From assembly GCF_949820605.1 (NCBI RefSeq), contig NZ_CATKVU010000006.1:1100501-1164500 (forward strand): a DNA stretch of 64,000 bases, written 5' to 3'. Under the pieces are notes generated by a model that saw only the letters and a program-made list of their open reading frames with translations, searched no databases and was not told the DNA's origin. Position 1 is the stretch's first letter; every line of letters starts with the position of its first letter. The position numbers and the translations under genes are program-made. Below, piece after piece: positions 23,816-33,952 of the stretch. This DNA comes from Segatella copri. GTDB lineage: Bacteria > Bacteroidota > Bacteroidia > Bacteroidales > Bacteroidaceae.

Positions 23816-26503
23816 GTGAAACACCAAAACATAACATATTGTTTGATAAGCAGTTTGCTGTTAGCCGCTGGAGCTTCGCTTCAGGCTAACGGCAAATCGT
23901 TTTTTCCTATCTACGACGAGGCTAACAGCGGCGCATGGCAAGGCATAAATTATGATGGTGACCCATGGGTGTTTAATGTTTCCCGCCCTTATTTCGTTAC
24001 GGCAGGACTACAGAACAGGCACCTTTCGCTATGGGCCTCGCACGGACGGTATTATTATGCCGACAGAGATGTATGGAAATGGCAACGCCCTAACCTGTTT
24101 TGCACAAACGAAGATCTCTTTACCCAAACCATCGTCGTGCCCTACCTCATCCCGATGCTCCAGAATGCTGGAGCCATCGTCTTCACACCCCGCGAAAGAG
24201 ACTGGCAGACGAACGAAATCGTCATCGATAATGATGATGCTGTCAAGTCGGTTTATTATTTCGAAAAGGAGGCGAGCAAGCGATGGAAAAACTGCGATTC
24301 GCTCGGTTTTGCCAACCGCTCCCGACTGAAAGATGGGGAAAATCCGTTCCGCATGGGAACCGTGAGACAGGCGAAGGCTACCAAGCGCAAGAAAACCAGC
24401 CAGGTAAGCTACCAGCCCCGTTTCAAGGAAGCCGGCAAATACGCAGTCTACGTAAGCTACCAGTCACTACCCAAGAGCGTGAGCGATGCAAAATACATCG
24501 TTTATCACAAGGGCGAAGCCACGGAGTTTTCCGTTAACCAGCGCATGGGCGGAGGCACCTGGGTTTACCTAGGCACCTTCGATTTCGACAAGGGCTGCAA
24601 CGAGTTCAACCGCGTGGTCTGCACCAACAAGGCTTCACGCCGTGGAGTAGTAACTACAGATGCTGTCCGCTTTGGCGGCGGCATGGGAAACATAGAGCGT
24701 GGCGGTTATACCAGTGGATTGCCCCGTTGCCTGGAAGGAGCCAGATACTACGCCCAATGGGCTGGTGCTCCTTATAAGGTTTATGGAGGCAGAAAGGGAG
24801 AAAATGATTACGCCGACGACATCAACACCCGTTCGCTGATGACCAATTGGCTGGGCGGCGGTTCGGTTTACATGCCTGCCAAAAATGGCAAGCACGTGCC
24901 TATAGAACTCTCGCTGGCACTTCATAGTGATGCGGGTTACAATAAGGACGGAAAATCTACCTTTGGAGCCCTTGCTATCTGCACCACAGATTATAATGAC
25001 GGAATGCTGAACAGCGGAATCTCAAGATTCACATCCAAGGATTTCGCCAGGGCTTTGCGCGATAATCTCGTTACGGATCTGACGGCTCAGTTCGGAGAAT
25101 TCGGCAAACGCTATCTATGGGACAGAAACTATTCTGAAACCCGTCTGCCGGAAGTTCCGTCGGCTATTCTCGAAATGCTTTCGCATCAGAATTTCCCTGA
25201 CATGAGAATTGCTCAGGATCCGCTCGGAAAGTTCTATATCGCACGCTCCATCTACAAAACTATCCTGCGCTTCGTAAACAGCAATCATGGAACCCGATAC
25301 GTGGTCCAGCCGCTGGCTCCGCAGAACTTCAGCGTTACGCAGAACCAAGGTGTTGCCCTACTCTCATGGACAGCCCAGCTGGACAAGACGGAACCATCTG
25401 CCCGCCCTACTTCTTACATTATTTATAAGGCTGAGGGACAAGGCGGTTTTGACAACGGAACCATCGTGAACACCACCCGCTGCCAGATGCAGCTGGAACC
25501 GGGCAAGCTTTACCATTTTAAGGTGGCTGCGGTTAATGCAGGAGGAGAAAGTTTCACCACCGAAACCCTCTCTGTGCTCTATAATCCTGCTGCCAGCAAG
25601 TCTGTGCTCATCGTAAACAATTTCCATCGCCTTGCCTCTCCGCAGGTCGTGGATAATGAGGAAAAGCAGGGATTTGACCTCAATCAGGATCCTGGCGTAA
25701 GCTACGGACTGACGGCGGGATGGAGCGGCAAGCAACAGGTGTTCGACAGAAGCAGAATGGGCAACGAAACCAGTTTCGGACTCGGTTTCAGCGGCAACGA
25801 AATGATTGGCAAGTTTGTGGCAGGCAACGACTTCAACTACGTTCAGGCGCATGCTACAAGTATTGCAGCTTCGGGCAAATATAATATTTCCAGCTGTTCG
25901 AGCGAAGTCATCGCCAGCGGCAGGGTTCAGATGAAGAACTATCAGGCAGTTGACCTCATCAACGGACTGGAGCGCCATGACGGCTATACTCACGCCTTCT
26001 TCAAGTCGTTCACGCCTGCCCTGCAGAACAGCATCAGGCAATACGCCAGCCAAGGCGGCAGAATCCTGATAAGCGGTTCTTACACCGGAAGCGACATGCA
26101 GACTGAAGAGGAACAGGCGTTCCTGAGCGATATTCTGAAACTCAGCTATGAGCCTACAGGTTCTACGGTCATCACCAGGGACATCAATCCCGAAGATTCA
26201 ACCGTAACAGAACGAGACAGTACTGTCTACACTTCGCCTAACGTCAAGGGTTTAGGTCTGCAGTTCAGCTATTATAACGAGCTGAATGCCCAGCATTATG
26301 CGGCAACCCATCCCGAGATATTGAACCCGGTTGGCAATTACGCCTTCACGGCGATGCAATACGATACGGGAACGAGTGCGGCGGTTGCCTACAAGAGCAC
26401 TACTTACCGCAGCTTCGTCATGGGATTCCCGCTGGAATGCATCATCGACGACAGAACCCGCACCAGCGTGTTGCTCGGCATTCTCAAATTTCTGACAGAT
26501 TAA
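23816..26503 (+). CDS. Secreted amidase-like protein with golvesin and FN3 domains
   Basis: 895 aa, GTG start with RBS AAGGAGTATTC. Signal peptide (SSLLLAAGASLQANG). The N-terminal part (about 85-140) has IVFTPRERDWQTNE. A golvesin-like beta domain (about 195-290) follows, with YQPRFKEAGKYAVYVSYQSL and GTWVYLGTFDFDKG. The zinc-amidase part resumes with LSLALHSDAGY and SAILEMLSHQNFPDM, matching the H and E metal/catalytic positions of Amidase_3. Then an FN3 domain (about 500-590) and a C-terminal alpha/beta region with VLIVNNFHRL. Likely a cell-wall amidase acting in the periplasm or outside; often mis-named xanthan lyase. Confidence 0.8.
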   Translation: MKHQNITYCLISSLLLAAGASLQANGKSFFPIYDEANSGAWQGINYDGDPWVFNVSRPYFVTAGLQNRHLSLWASHGRYYYADRDVWKWQRPNLFCTNEDLFTQTIVVPYLIPMLQNAGAIVFTPRERDWQTNEIVIDNDDAVKSVYYFEKEASKRWKNCDSLGFANRSRLKDGENPFRMGTVRQAKATKRKKTSQVSYQPRFKEAGKYAVYVSYQSLPKSVSDAKYIVYHKGEATEFSVNQRMGGGTWVYLGTFDFDKGCNEFNRVVCTNKASRRGVVTTDAVRFGGGMGNIERGGYTSGLPRCLEGARYYAQWAGAPYKVYGGRKGENDYADDINTRSLMTNWLGGGSVYMPAKNGKHVPIELSLALHSDAGYNKDGKSTFGALAICTTDYNDGMLNSGISRFTSKDFARALRDNLVTDLTAQFGEFGKRYLWDRNYSETRLPEVPSAILEMLSHQNFPDMRIAQDPLGKFYIARSIYKTILRFVNSNHGTRYVVQPLAPQNFSVTQNQGVALLSWTAQLDKTEPSARPTSYIIYKAEGQGGFDNGTIVNTTRCQMQLEPGKLYHFKVAAVNAGGESFTTETLSVLYNPAASKSVLIVNNFHRLASPQVVDNEEKQGFDLNQDPGVSYGLTAGWSGKQQVFDRSRMGNETSFGLGFSGNEMIGKFVAGNDFNYVQAHATSIAASGKYNISSCSSEVIASGRVQMKNYQAVDLINGLERHDGYTHAFFKSFTPALQNSIRQYASQGGRILISGSYTGSDMQTEEEQAFLSDILKLSYEPTGSTVITRDINPEDSTVTERDSTVYTSPNVKGLGLQFSYYNELNAQHYAATHPEILNPVGNYAFTAMQYDTGTSAAVAYKSTTYRSFVMGFPLECIIDDRTRTSVLLGILKFLTD

Positions 26504-26537
26504 ATTCAAAGTAAAACAGATAAAAAATTTTAAGCTT

Positions 26538-26879
26538 ATGTATAAGATTCAAGCCAACCAGTCTGGCACCCGCTCTATCGAAGTGAGCGACCAGCATTTA
26601 GAGACCATCGAAAAGTATCAGTTACTCCGCAACCTCGTAGACAGCAACGGCATTATCGACGAGGAAGTGCTCGATAAACTGAAACTTAATGTGCGTTCAC
26701 TCCTCGAGAGCAGCAACATCAAGGATAAGGAGTTGCTCGATCTCTGTCTCGACGTCATCTACAATCAGAACATGAAGGCGCTCGGTCTTCACAACCTCGT
26801 TCTGCTCTACGTAGACTGGAAAGACAAGAAGCAGGCTGAGGCTGCAGCAGATGCAGAACCAGACGCAGTAAATGATTAA
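26538..26879 (+). CDS. Hypothetical protein upstream of ygiQ
   Basis: 113 aa, helical, acidic C-terminus (AAADAEPDAVND). No signal peptide, no known motif. Sequence visible: SGTRSIEVSDQHLETIEKY, LVDSNGIIDEEVLDKLKLN, DLCLDVIYNQNMKAL. It lies 34 nt after the golvesin amidase and 10 nt before ygiQ, so it is likely co-transcribed with YgiQ and could be its partner; that is inference. Confidence 0.65.
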   Translation: MYKIQANQSGTRSIEVSDQHLETIEKYQLLRNLVDSNGIIDEEVLDKLKLNVRSLLESSNIKDKELLDLCLDVIYNQNMKALGLHNLVLLYVDWKDKKQAEAAADAEPDAVND

Positions 26880-26889
26880 AAAATATTGA

Positions 26890-29196
26890 ATGGATTATAA
26901 GTTAACAGATTTCTTACCTACCACCAAGAAAGAATGCGAGTTGCGCGGATGGGACGAACTTGACGTCATCCTCTTTTCAGGAGATGCTTACGTTGACCAC
27001 CCATCCTTCGGCCCTGCCATCCTCGGACGAATACTGGAAGCCAACGGCTATCGGGTAGCCATCGTTCCCCAGCCCGACTGGCACGGCGATTTCCGAGACT
27101 TCAAGAAACTCGGTCGCCCTCGCCTCTTCTTTGGTGTTTCTCCGGGCGCCATGGACTCGATGGTGAACCGCTACACGGCCAACCGCCGCATGCGTAGCGA
27201 GGACGCTTTCAGTCCCGACTCCCGCCATGACATGCGCCCCGACTATCCATCTATCGTCTATACGCAGATACTGAAGAAACTCTTTCCCGACGTACCTGTA
27301 GCACTAGGCGGTATTGAGGCTTCGTTGCGCCGCATCAGCCACTACGACTATTGGAAAGACGAGCTCCGCAAGTGCATTCTCTGCGATTCGGGCGCCGACC
27401 TCATTCTCTACGGAATGGGCGAACGTTCTATCGTAGAACTAGCCAATGCCTTTGCAGAAGGCAAGACGCTTAGCCAGATCCACGAAATGCCGCAGGTGGC
27501 TTTCTACTGCAAGGAAAGTGAGATTCCGGGCGGTTTCAAGGACGACGACATCATCCTCCACAGCCACGAAGAATGTCTCCACAACAAGAAGGGACAGGCT
27601 GAGAACGTGCGCCATCTGGAGGAAGAAGCCAACAAGATGCATGCTCAGCGCATGATTCAGGAAGTTGACGGCAAATATGTAGTGGTAAATCCGCCTTTCC
27701 CGCTGATGACTACCGCGGAACTGGATGCGGCTTTCGACCTGCCTTATACGCGTTTGCCTCATCCTAAATACAAGGGCAAGACCATTCCTGCCTACGAGAT
27801 GATCAAGTTCTCCGTGAACCTTCATCGTGGCTGTTTCGGCGGCTGTTCTTTCTGCACCATTTCTGCCCATCAGGGAAAATTCGTGGTTTGCCGCAGCAAG
27901 GAGAGCATTCTGAAGGAGGTGAAGAAAATCATCGAGATGCCTGATTTCAAGGGCTATCTGAGCGATTTGGGCGGTCCTTCTGCCAACATGTACGGAATGC
28001 ACGGCAAGAATCAGAAAGCCTGCGAAGTTTGCAAGCGCCCGTCGTGTATAAACCCTCAGATTTGTCCGAACCTCAATACCGACCACAGCAAGCTTCTGGA
28101 GATTTATCATGCTGTAGATGCTTTGCCGGGAATCAAGAAGAGCTTCATTGGTAGTGGTGTGCGTTACGACCTTCTGCTGCATAAGAGTAAGGACGAAAAG
28201 GTGAATCAGGCGGCTAGAGAATACACGCGCGAACTGATTACCAAGCACGTGAGCGGTAGACTGAAGGTGGCGCCCGAACATACGAGTCCGGAGGTCTTGA
28301 AGTTCATGCGCAAGCCATCGTTCGACCTCTTCTACGAGTTCAAGCGCATCTTCGATAAGATCAACAAGGAAGAAGGTCTGAACCAGCAGATCATTCCTTA
28401 CTTCATCAGTTCGCATCCGGGCTGTCATGAAGAAGACATGGCCGAACTTGCCGTCATTACGAAGGGACTGGATTTCCATCTGGAGCAGGTGCAGGATTTC
28501 ACCCCTACTCCTATGACCATTTCTACCGAGACCTGGTACACGGGGTACGATCCTTACACCCTGGAGCCGGTCTTCAGCGCCAAGACTCAGAAAGAGAAGC
28601 TTGCCCAGCGCATGTTCTTCTTCTGGTATAAGCCTGAAGAGCGCCGCGCCATCGAGAGTGAACTTCGCCGGATAGGCAGAGCCGACCTCATCGACAAACT
28701 CTACGACAGGAAGAGCATGGGTGGCAGTTTCAAGGGTAAGAAGACGCATTATGACGATAAGGCGATAGGTTCTACATACGATAATCCAGGTGTAGGAAAA
28801 GGTGCTAAAGGCAAGCGTGGAGCTGGCAGAAATGCTCCTGAACCGAATGCAGGAAAAAGCCGTGGCAGAAATGCTTCTGACCGCTTTGCCCCAAAGGGAT
28901 ATGGCAATGTCGGTTGCTATGATGAGGAGAAATACCTGAATAACGGAAAATCTCTAAAATCAGGTAAGCCTTCGAATGCCAACATCCGTGATGCCGTAGC
29001 AGCGGCGAGAGCCGAGCTGAGAAATCAGAAAGACCAGGGGGCCGGCTTCTTCAAGGACAAGAAGAAAAAGAGTTTCAACCCTAATTTCGACAACGACAAC
29101 CATAACCGCAAGAACCGCTACAACAGCGGGGATAAGAACGAACGCGGCGGTCGTGGAAATCAAGGAAGAAATGAAGGTAGAGGCAGAAGAAGATAA
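26890..29196 (+). CDS. ygiQ: YgiQ-family radical SAM protein
   Basis: 768 aa. N-terminal cobalamin-binding-like domain (about 1-250, with PALGGIEASLRRISHYDYW, part of the YgiQ signature). The radical SAM core has HRGCFGGCSFCTIS (C-x3-C-x2-C). The C-terminal Cys-rich/aux part has CEVCKRPSCINPQICPN. The last 120 residues are a Lys/Arg/Gly/Asn-rich disordered tail (GGRGNQGRNEGRGRRR), typical for Bacteroidales YgiQ and RNA-binding-like. Function is not established. Ends before a terminator (29204-29237). Confidence 0.9.
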   Translation: MDYKLTDFLPTTKKECELRGWDELDVILFSGDAYVDHPSFGPAILGRILEANGYRVAIVPQPDWHGDFRDFKKLGRPRLFFGVSPGAMDSMVNRYTANRRMRSEDAFSPDSRHDMRPDYPSIVYTQILKKLFPDVPVALGGIEASLRRISHYDYWKDELRKCILCDSGADLILYGMGERSIVELANAFAEGKTLSQIHEMPQVAFYCKESEIPGGFKDDDIILHSHEECLHNKKGQAENVRHLEEEANKMHAQRMIQEVDGKYVVVNPPFPLMTTAELDAAFDLPYTRLPHPKYKGKTIPAYEMIKFSVNLHRGCFGGCSFCTISAHQGKFVVCRSKESILKEVKKIIEMPDFKGYLSDLGGPSANMYGMHGKNQKACEVCKRPSCINPQICPNLNTDHSKLLEIYHAVDALPGIKKSFIGSGVRYDLLLHKSKDEKVNQAAREYTRELITKHVSGRLKVAPEHTSPEVLKFMRKPSFDLFYEFKRIFDKINKEEGLNQQIIPYFISSHPGCHEEDMAELAVITKGLDFHLEQVQDFTPTPMTISTETWYTGYDPYTLEPVFSAKTQKEKLAQRMFFFWYKPEERRAIESELRRIGRADLIDKLYDRKSMGGSFKGKKTHYDDKAIGSTYDNPGVGKGAKGKRGAGRNAPEPNAGKSRGRNASDRFAPKGYGNVGCYDEEKYLNNGKSLKSGKPSNANIRDAVAAARAELRNQKDQGAGFFKDKKKKSFNPNFDNDNHNRKNRYNSGDKNERGGRGNQGRNEGRGRRR

Positions 29197-29203
29197 ATAC
29201 TAA

Positions 29204-29237
29204 AAAGAGGGTGAATCATATATTACTCACCCTCTTT
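29204..29237. terminator. Terminator between ygiQ and hisC
   Basis: AAAGAGGGTGA / TCACCCTCTTT, an 11-bp perfect inverted repeat, with short A/T tracts on both sides; serves the convergent ygiQ and hisC transcripts. Confidence 0.75.
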
Positions 29238-29268
29238 CATATTATATACTGAATTTTCCCAAAATAAT

Positions 29269-30303
29269 TTAGTACTGTCTCAAAGCACCGAGTAATTCAG
29301 CATTCTCGCTCTTGTTTCCTATCGTAATTCTCAGACAGTTGCCGCACAACTGAACCTTGTTGCGGTTTCTAACGATAATGCCTTGTGCCACCAGATAATT
29401 ATAGATGGCGTTGGCGTCGGTCATTTTAGCCAGGAAGAAGTTTGCATCAGTAGGATAAACCTTCTCGCAGATAGGCAGATCCAGGAATGCAACCATTACC
29501 TTAGAACGCTCCTGCAGGATGTTCTTTACCCATTCGTCAACCTTCAGCGGATTCTTCATCACTTCCAGCGCATGCTCCTGAGTAAGCAGATTGATGTTAT
29601 AAGGATATTTCACCTTATTAAATAGGTCAACAATCTCCTTGCTCGCAAAAGCCATTCCCAAACGGAGGGCTGCACAGCCCCATGCCTTACTCATGGTGTT
29701 GAGCACAATCATATTGGGAAATCTGTCGAGCACGCTGCGGAATGTGCGCTCCGAAGAGAAATCGCTGTAGGCTTCGTCGATGACGACAATACCCTGGAAT
29801 TTCTGCAACACCTCTACGATTGCCTCGCGGTTGATGTGATTGCCCGTAGGATTGTTCGGACTGCAGAACCAGATAACCTTTGTCTGTTCATCGCAGGCTG
29901 CCAGGAGTTTTCCGGCAGAAATCTGATAATTTTCATCAAGCAATACAGAACGATACTCCACATCGTTGATGTCTGCACAAACTTCATACATTCCGTAAGT
30001 AGGTGCAATCGCTACTACATTATCCTTGCCCGGGCGGCAGAATACACGGTAAACCAAATCGATGGCCTCGTCGGAACCGTTGCCCAGGAAGATTTTCTCT
30101 TCAGCCACACCCTTAATCTTGCAGATCTGCTTCTTCAGTTCAACCTGCAGCGGATCAGGATAACGATTGTAAGGGTCATTATATGGATTTTCATTGGCGT
30201 CGAGGAAGACGCGGGCATTTCTGCCTGCAAACTCCGTACGTGCGCAACTGTAAGGTGCCAGATTCCAGATGTTCTCTCGGCACAAATCTTTCAATTCTTT
30301 CAT
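29269..30303 (-). CDS. hisC: Histidinol-phosphate aminotransferase
   Basis: 344 aa, normal length. Fold-type I PLP enzyme: [10 protein letters not shown] near the N-terminus, [25 protein letters not shown] (substrate/PLP Asn), [10 protein letters not shown] (PLP Asp) and LNTMSKAWG (catalytic Lys in S-K-A-W-G). Converts imidazole-acetol phosphate plus glutamate to histidinol phosphate in histidine synthesis. It follows hisD by 50 nt in the hisGDC cluster; no hisB follows. Confidence 0.95.
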   Translation of the reverse strand: MKELKDLCRENIWNLAPYSCARTEFAGRNARVFLDANENPYNDPYNRYPDPLQVELKKQICKIKGVAEEKIFLGNGSDEAIDLVYRVFCRPGKDNVVAIAPTYGMYEVCADINDVEYRSVLLDENYQISAGKLLAACDEQTKVIWFCSPNNPTGNHINREAIVEVLQKFQGIVVIDEAYSDFSSERTFRSVLDRFPNMIVLNTMSKAWGCAALRLGMAFASKEIVDLFNKVKYPYNINLLTQEHALEVMKNPLKVDEWVKNILQERSKVMVAFLDLPICEKVYPTDANFFLAKMTDANAIYNYLVAQGIIVRNRNKVQLCGNCLRITIGNKSENAELLGALRQY

Positions 30304-30353
30304 TTTTCTTTCAAAAACTATTAAGAAGTATCTTTACAACTCCCCGTTTCACC

Positions 30354-31640
30354 CTATTGTTTCAAACTGTTCACTCTCAGTCTCATCGCATTGGCATGAG
30401 CTTCCAATTGCTCATTTTCCGCCATGGTCACTACAGCATTTCCAATGTTACGAATACCTTCTTCTGTAAGATGCTGGAAGGTGATTTTGCGATTATAACT
30501 GTCCAGGTTCACTCCGTTGTAAGCCAAAGCATAACCATGGGTTGGCAAGGTATGGTTCGTACCGCTTGCATAGTCGCCTGCACTTTCGCACGCATAGTTT
30601 CCGAGGAATACACTACCTGCATTCACTACCTTTTCTGCCAGCTGCTCGTAATCGGCTGTGGCGATAATCAGATGCTCCGGCGCATAAGTGTTGCAGAGGT
30701 CGATTGCTTCCTCTTCGGTCTTCACGAGGATAAACTTAGAGTTGTCTAACGATGTCTGTGCCATCTCCTTACGTGGCAAGCGCTCAAGTTGTACTTCAAC
30801 TTCATTCTTTACATCATCTAACACCTTTTCAGATGTAGTAATGAAGAAAACCTGAGAATCAAAACCATGTTCAGCCTGCGACAACAGGTCGGCAGCAGCA
30901 AACACAGGGTTGGCTGTTTCGTCGGCAATAAGACAAACTTCAGACGGACCGGCAGGCATGTCTATAGCCACATCGTGCAGGGAAACCTGCTGCTTGGCAG
31001 CCATGACAAACTGGTTGCCCGGACCAAAAATCTTATAAACCTTAGGCACGCTCTCCGTACCGTAAGCCATGGCTCCGATAGCCTGAACGCCACCCGCCTT
31101 AAAGATTCTGTTCACGCCCGCAATTTTTGCCGCCATGAGGATAGCCGGGTTCACCTTGCCCTCTTTATTAGGAGGAGTACATAGTACTATTTCTTTACAT
31201 CCCGCAATCTTGGCAGGAGTAGCCAGCATCAGAACGGTGCTAAAGAGAGGAGCAGTACCTCCCGGGATATACAATCCCACCTTCTCTATAGCCACACTCT
31301 TCTGCCAGCAGGTTACACCCGGGCAAGTTTCAACCTTTACACCATCAAACTTCTGGCTATGATGGAATGCGGCAATGTTATGATGGGCGAGGTGCAAAGC
31401 GTCTTTCAGTTCTTGAGAAACCATATTCTCTGCCTCTTCGATTTCAGCGTCAGTCACAGCCAAAGAATCGAGATGGGCATGATCAAACTTCTCCTCGTAA
31501 CGCTTCACGGCTTCGTCGCCATGGTTTTTCACATCGTCGAGTACACCTTGTACGGTCGCATTCAGCTGCGAAACATCCAGGTGTGGGCGTTTTACAATCT
31601 CGCTCCATTCCTCCTTTGCAGGATACTTTATTACCTTCAT
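30354..31640 (-). CDS. hisD: Histidinol dehydrogenase
   Basis: 428 aa. Motifs: EKVGLYIPGGTAPL (G-L-Y-I-P-G-G), PAGPSEV, LSQAEHG (Zn/catalytic His), YAPEHLI (E-H catalytic) and TLPTHGYA. It oxidises histidinol to histidine in two NAD-dependent steps. Second gene of hisGDC, 94 nt after hisG. Confidence 0.96.
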   Translation of the reverse strand: MKVIKYPAKEEWSEIVKRPHLDVSQLNATVQGVLDDVKNHGDEAVKRYEEKFDHAHLDSLAVTDAEIEEAENMVSQELKDALHLAHHNIAAFHHSQKFDGVKVETCPGVTCWQKSVAIEKVGLYIPGGTAPLFSTVLMLATPAKIAGCKEIVLCTPPNKEGKVNPAILMAAKIAGVNRIFKAGGVQAIGAMAYGTESVPKVYKIFGPGNQFVMAAKQQVSLHDVAIDMPAGPSEVCLIADETANPVFAAADLLSQAEHGFDSQVFFITTSEKVLDDVKNEVEVQLERLPRKEMAQTSLDNSKFILVKTEEEAIDLCNTYAPEHLIIATADYEQLAEKVVNAGSVFLGNYACESAGDYASGTNHTLPTHGYALAYNGVNLDSYNRKITFQHLTEEGIRNIGNAVVTMAENEQLEAHANAMRLRVNSLKQ

Positions 31641-31734
31641 TCCTATTATTAATGTTTAATTATTAATGTTTAATGTTTAGTTTTTAACGCATAATGTCTC
31701 TCAATAAACATTACACATTAAACACTACACATTA
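31641..31734. repeat. Short repeats between hisG and hisD
   Basis: TTAATGTTTAATTATTAATG and TTAATGTTTAG are matched by inverted AAACATT/ACATTAAACACTA copies at about 31710-31735. The same ACATTAAACACTA string occurs before the smalltalk gene near 37250. Probably a simple AT spacer; it could form a weak hairpin. Confidence 0.5.
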
Positions 31735-32586
31735 TTATAATATCATCTTTTCGATTGGTGTTACCAGGATGCCCTGTGCACCGAGTTCCTTCAACTTGCC
31801 TATGATTTCCCAGAAACGCTTCTCATCGAGCACGGTGTGGATAGAGCACCATTCCTCATCAGCCAATGGGATAATCGTAGGACTCTTGATGCCTGGCAAT
31901 ACTTCTGTAATCTCCTGAACCTTTGCCTTAGGAGCATTCATCATCACGTACTTCTTGTCCTGTGCAGAACGTACAGCCTCGAAGCGGAACAGCATCTCGT
32001 TCAGAATCTCATGCTTCTCCTCGTCCATGTTCCAGTTGCCGATGAGCAGAGCCTCGCTCTTCATCACCACCTCAACCTCAGCAAGATTGTTGCTGACCAG
32101 AGTAGAACCTGAACTTACAATATCGAAAATACCGTCAGCCAAACCGATGCCCGGACTGATTTCTACAGAACCCGTAATGACATGGATGTCGGCATTGATG
32201 TTGTTCTTCTTCATAAACTTGCGCAGGATGTTAGGGTAAGAAGTGGCAATCTTCTTGCCGTTGAACCATTGCAATCCCGGATAATCAATCTTCTTAGGAA
32301 TGGCGAGGCTCAGGCGGCACTTGCTGAAATCCAGACGGTCAATAATCTGCGCATTCTCTCCACGCTCAACAAACTCGTTCTCGCCCACGATTCCGATATC
32401 TGCCACACCAGAGGCTACGCTCTGAGGAATATCATCATCACGAAGGTAGAGAACCTCGAGAGGAAAGTTGCTTGACTGCACCAGGAGGGTGCGTTTAGAG
32501 GCGCTTACTTTAATGTCAGCCTCTGCTAAGAGATTCATGGTGTCGTCGAAAAGACGACCCTTACTTTGTACTGCTATTCGTAACAT
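31735..32586 (-). CDS. hisG: ATP phosphoribosyltransferase, long form
   Basis: 283 aa from ATG 32586 (MLRIAVQSKGRLF). An open frame reaches further upstream but would overlap the promoter and the divergent lipoprotein gene, so it is rejected. HisG motifs: SKGRLFDD, DDIPQSVASGVADIGIVGE, SVEISPGIGLADGIFDIVSSG. Beyond about residue 210 is a C-terminal regulatory domain (IIPLADEEWCSIHTV), so this is the HisZ-independent long form, inhibited by histidine. First step of histidine synthesis. Promoter TACTTTTG at 32622-32615, leader about 25 nt. Confidence 0.95.
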   Translation of the reverse strand: MLRIAVQSKGRLFDDTMNLLAEADIKVSASKRTLLVQSSNFPLEVLYLRDDDIPQSVASGVADIGIVGENEFVERGENAQIIDRLDFSKCRLSLAIPKKIDYPGLQWFNGKKIATSYPNILRKFMKKNNINADIHVITGSVEISPGIGLADGIFDIVSSGSTLVSNNLAEVEVVMKSEALLIGNWNMDEEKHEILNEMLFRFEAVRSAQDKKYVMMNAPKAKVQEITEVLPGIKSPTIIPLADEEWCSIHTVLDEKRFWEIIGKLKELGAQGILVTPIEKMIL

Positions 32587-32614
32587 ATTTCTATATTTTG
32601 TTTGAAAAACATTG

Positions 32615-32684
32615 CAAAAGTACATATTTTTATTAGAATAAACAAATAATTTCTCACTTATGTGCAAAATATTTCGTACTTTTG
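32615..32684. promoter_or_regulatory. Divergent promoters of hisG and the lytic transglycosylase
   Basis: Minus-strand TACTTTTG at 32622-32615 and plus-strand TACTTTTG at 32677-32684. The 54 bp between them must hold both -33 regions. Confidence 0.8.
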
Positions 32685-32692
32685 CAGCTGAA

Positions 32693-33952
32693 ATGAAGAA
32701 TAAAGGATATTTATACGCATTATATGCACTATTTTTGCTCGCTGCTTGTGCCGACAAGAAACCGCAGCAGGAGCTTACGCCATGGGGAACTCCCGTAGGC
32801 GAAATGGAGTATGCTGACAACTCTGATGGGGCTGATGGCGATGAAAAGAAATCTACTTCAACCAGCAAGGGGCTTTCGCTCGAAGATATTCAGGCCAATG
32901 GTGAGCTCATTATGCTTACCGTTAACGGCCCTACTACCTATTATGATTACCACAGCCATGGAATGGGACTGCAATATCTGCTCTGCGAGAAGTTTGCCCA
33001 GCAGATCGGCGTGTCGTTACGCGTAGAAGAATGTAAGGATACGGCTGAAATGGTGCGCAAACTGGAGAAGGGAGAAGGTGATGTGATTGCCGTGCCCCTA
33101 CCCCGAAAACAGACCAGAGGCAACCTGCTGTTCTGTGGAGTTACGCCCGACAGCACCCGAACCCAATGGGCTGTGCTGAATGGTAACAAGAGTCTTGCCG
33201 ACACCCTGAACGGCTGGTTTAAGCCTAAGCTGATTGCTCAGGTCAGGCAGGAAGAATCGTGGCTGCTTTCTTCTGCCAGCGTGCGCCGCCACGTTTATTC
33301 ACCATTCCTGAACCGTTCTAAGGGTGTTATTTCCCGCTACGACCACCTCTTCCAGCGCTATAGCGGAACGGCTCGCATGGACTGGCGTCTGATGGCTGCC
33401 CAATGTTATCAGGAGAGCTGTTTCGACCCGAATGCGAAGTCATGGGCTGGAGCTTGCGGACTGATGCAGATTATGCCAGGCACGGCTGCCCATCTGGGTT
33501 TGCCGATGAGCATGATTCATGAACCTGAGGCGAATGTGGCTGCGGCAGCCAGATATATGGCGGAACTGCAGGGGCATTTCTCTGATGTGGGCGACCCTTT
33601 CCAGCGCATGCTTTTCGCCCTTGCTTCTTATAATGGTGGCCATTTCCACATCAGAGATGCGATGGCGCTGGCTCGCAAACATGGTCAGAATCCGCACAAC
33701 TGGGGCGTGATCCGCGATTATATTCTGCGCCTTTCTCAACCGGCTTATTACACAGATCCGGTAGTGAAACATGGTTACATGCGAGGCACGGAGACGGTTA
33801 ATTATGTAGATAGAATCAGAGCTCGCTGGGGTGAATATAGCGGTAGTTCAGGCTTCCATGAGAGTCTTCGTGGCAGCGGTATGGGCAGCGGTTCCTTCCA
33901 TGGAGCCCCTGTTAAATCTAAGCGCCACTACCAGAATAAGTACCATATATAA
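32693..33952 (+). CDS. mltF: MltF-like lytic transglycosylase lipoprotein
   Basis: 419 aa from ATG 32693 (MKNKGYLYALYALF). An upstream ATG at 32660 lies before the -7 box and cannot be the start. Lipobox LLAACADKK. The N-terminal solute-binding-like domain (about 60-200, with MTVNGPTTYYDY and GEGDVIAVP) is followed by an SLT domain with AQCYQESCFDPNAKS (catalytic Glu in Q-E-S), GACGLMQIMPGTA and ASYNGG. It cuts peptidoglycan between MurNAc and GlcNAc at the outer membrane. The mRNA is almost leaderless (start codon about 8 nt after the -7 box). Confidence 0.9.
   Translation: MKNKGYLYALYALFLLAACADKKPQQELTPWGTPVGEMEYADNSDGADGDEKKSTSTSKGLSLEDIQANGELIMLTVNGPTTYYDYHSHGMGLQYLLCEKFAQQIGVSLRVEECKDTAEMVRKLEKGEGDVIAVPLPRKQTRGNLLFCGVTPDSTRTQWAVLNGNKSLADTLNGWFKPKLIAQVRQEESWLLSSASVRRHVYSPFLNRSKGVISRYDHLFQRYSGTARMDWRLMAAQCYQESCFDPNAKSWAGACGLMQIMPGTAAHLGLPMSMIHEPEANVAAAARYMAELQGHFSDVGDPFQRMLFALASYNGGHFHIRDAMALARKHGQNPHNWGVIRDYILRLSQPAYYTDPVVKHGYMRGTETVNYVDRIRARWGEYSGSSGFHESLRGSGMGSGSFHGAPVKSKRHYQNKYHI

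Noticed and set aside
27439..28749. 436-codon open frame antisense to ygiQ
   Set aside because: Shadow of the GC-biased ygiQ coding strand; no start signals or domains.
32660..32692. Upstream ATG for the lytic transglycosylase
   Set aside because: It lies before the -7 box, so it would not be in the transcript; the signal peptide begins at the ATG at 32693.
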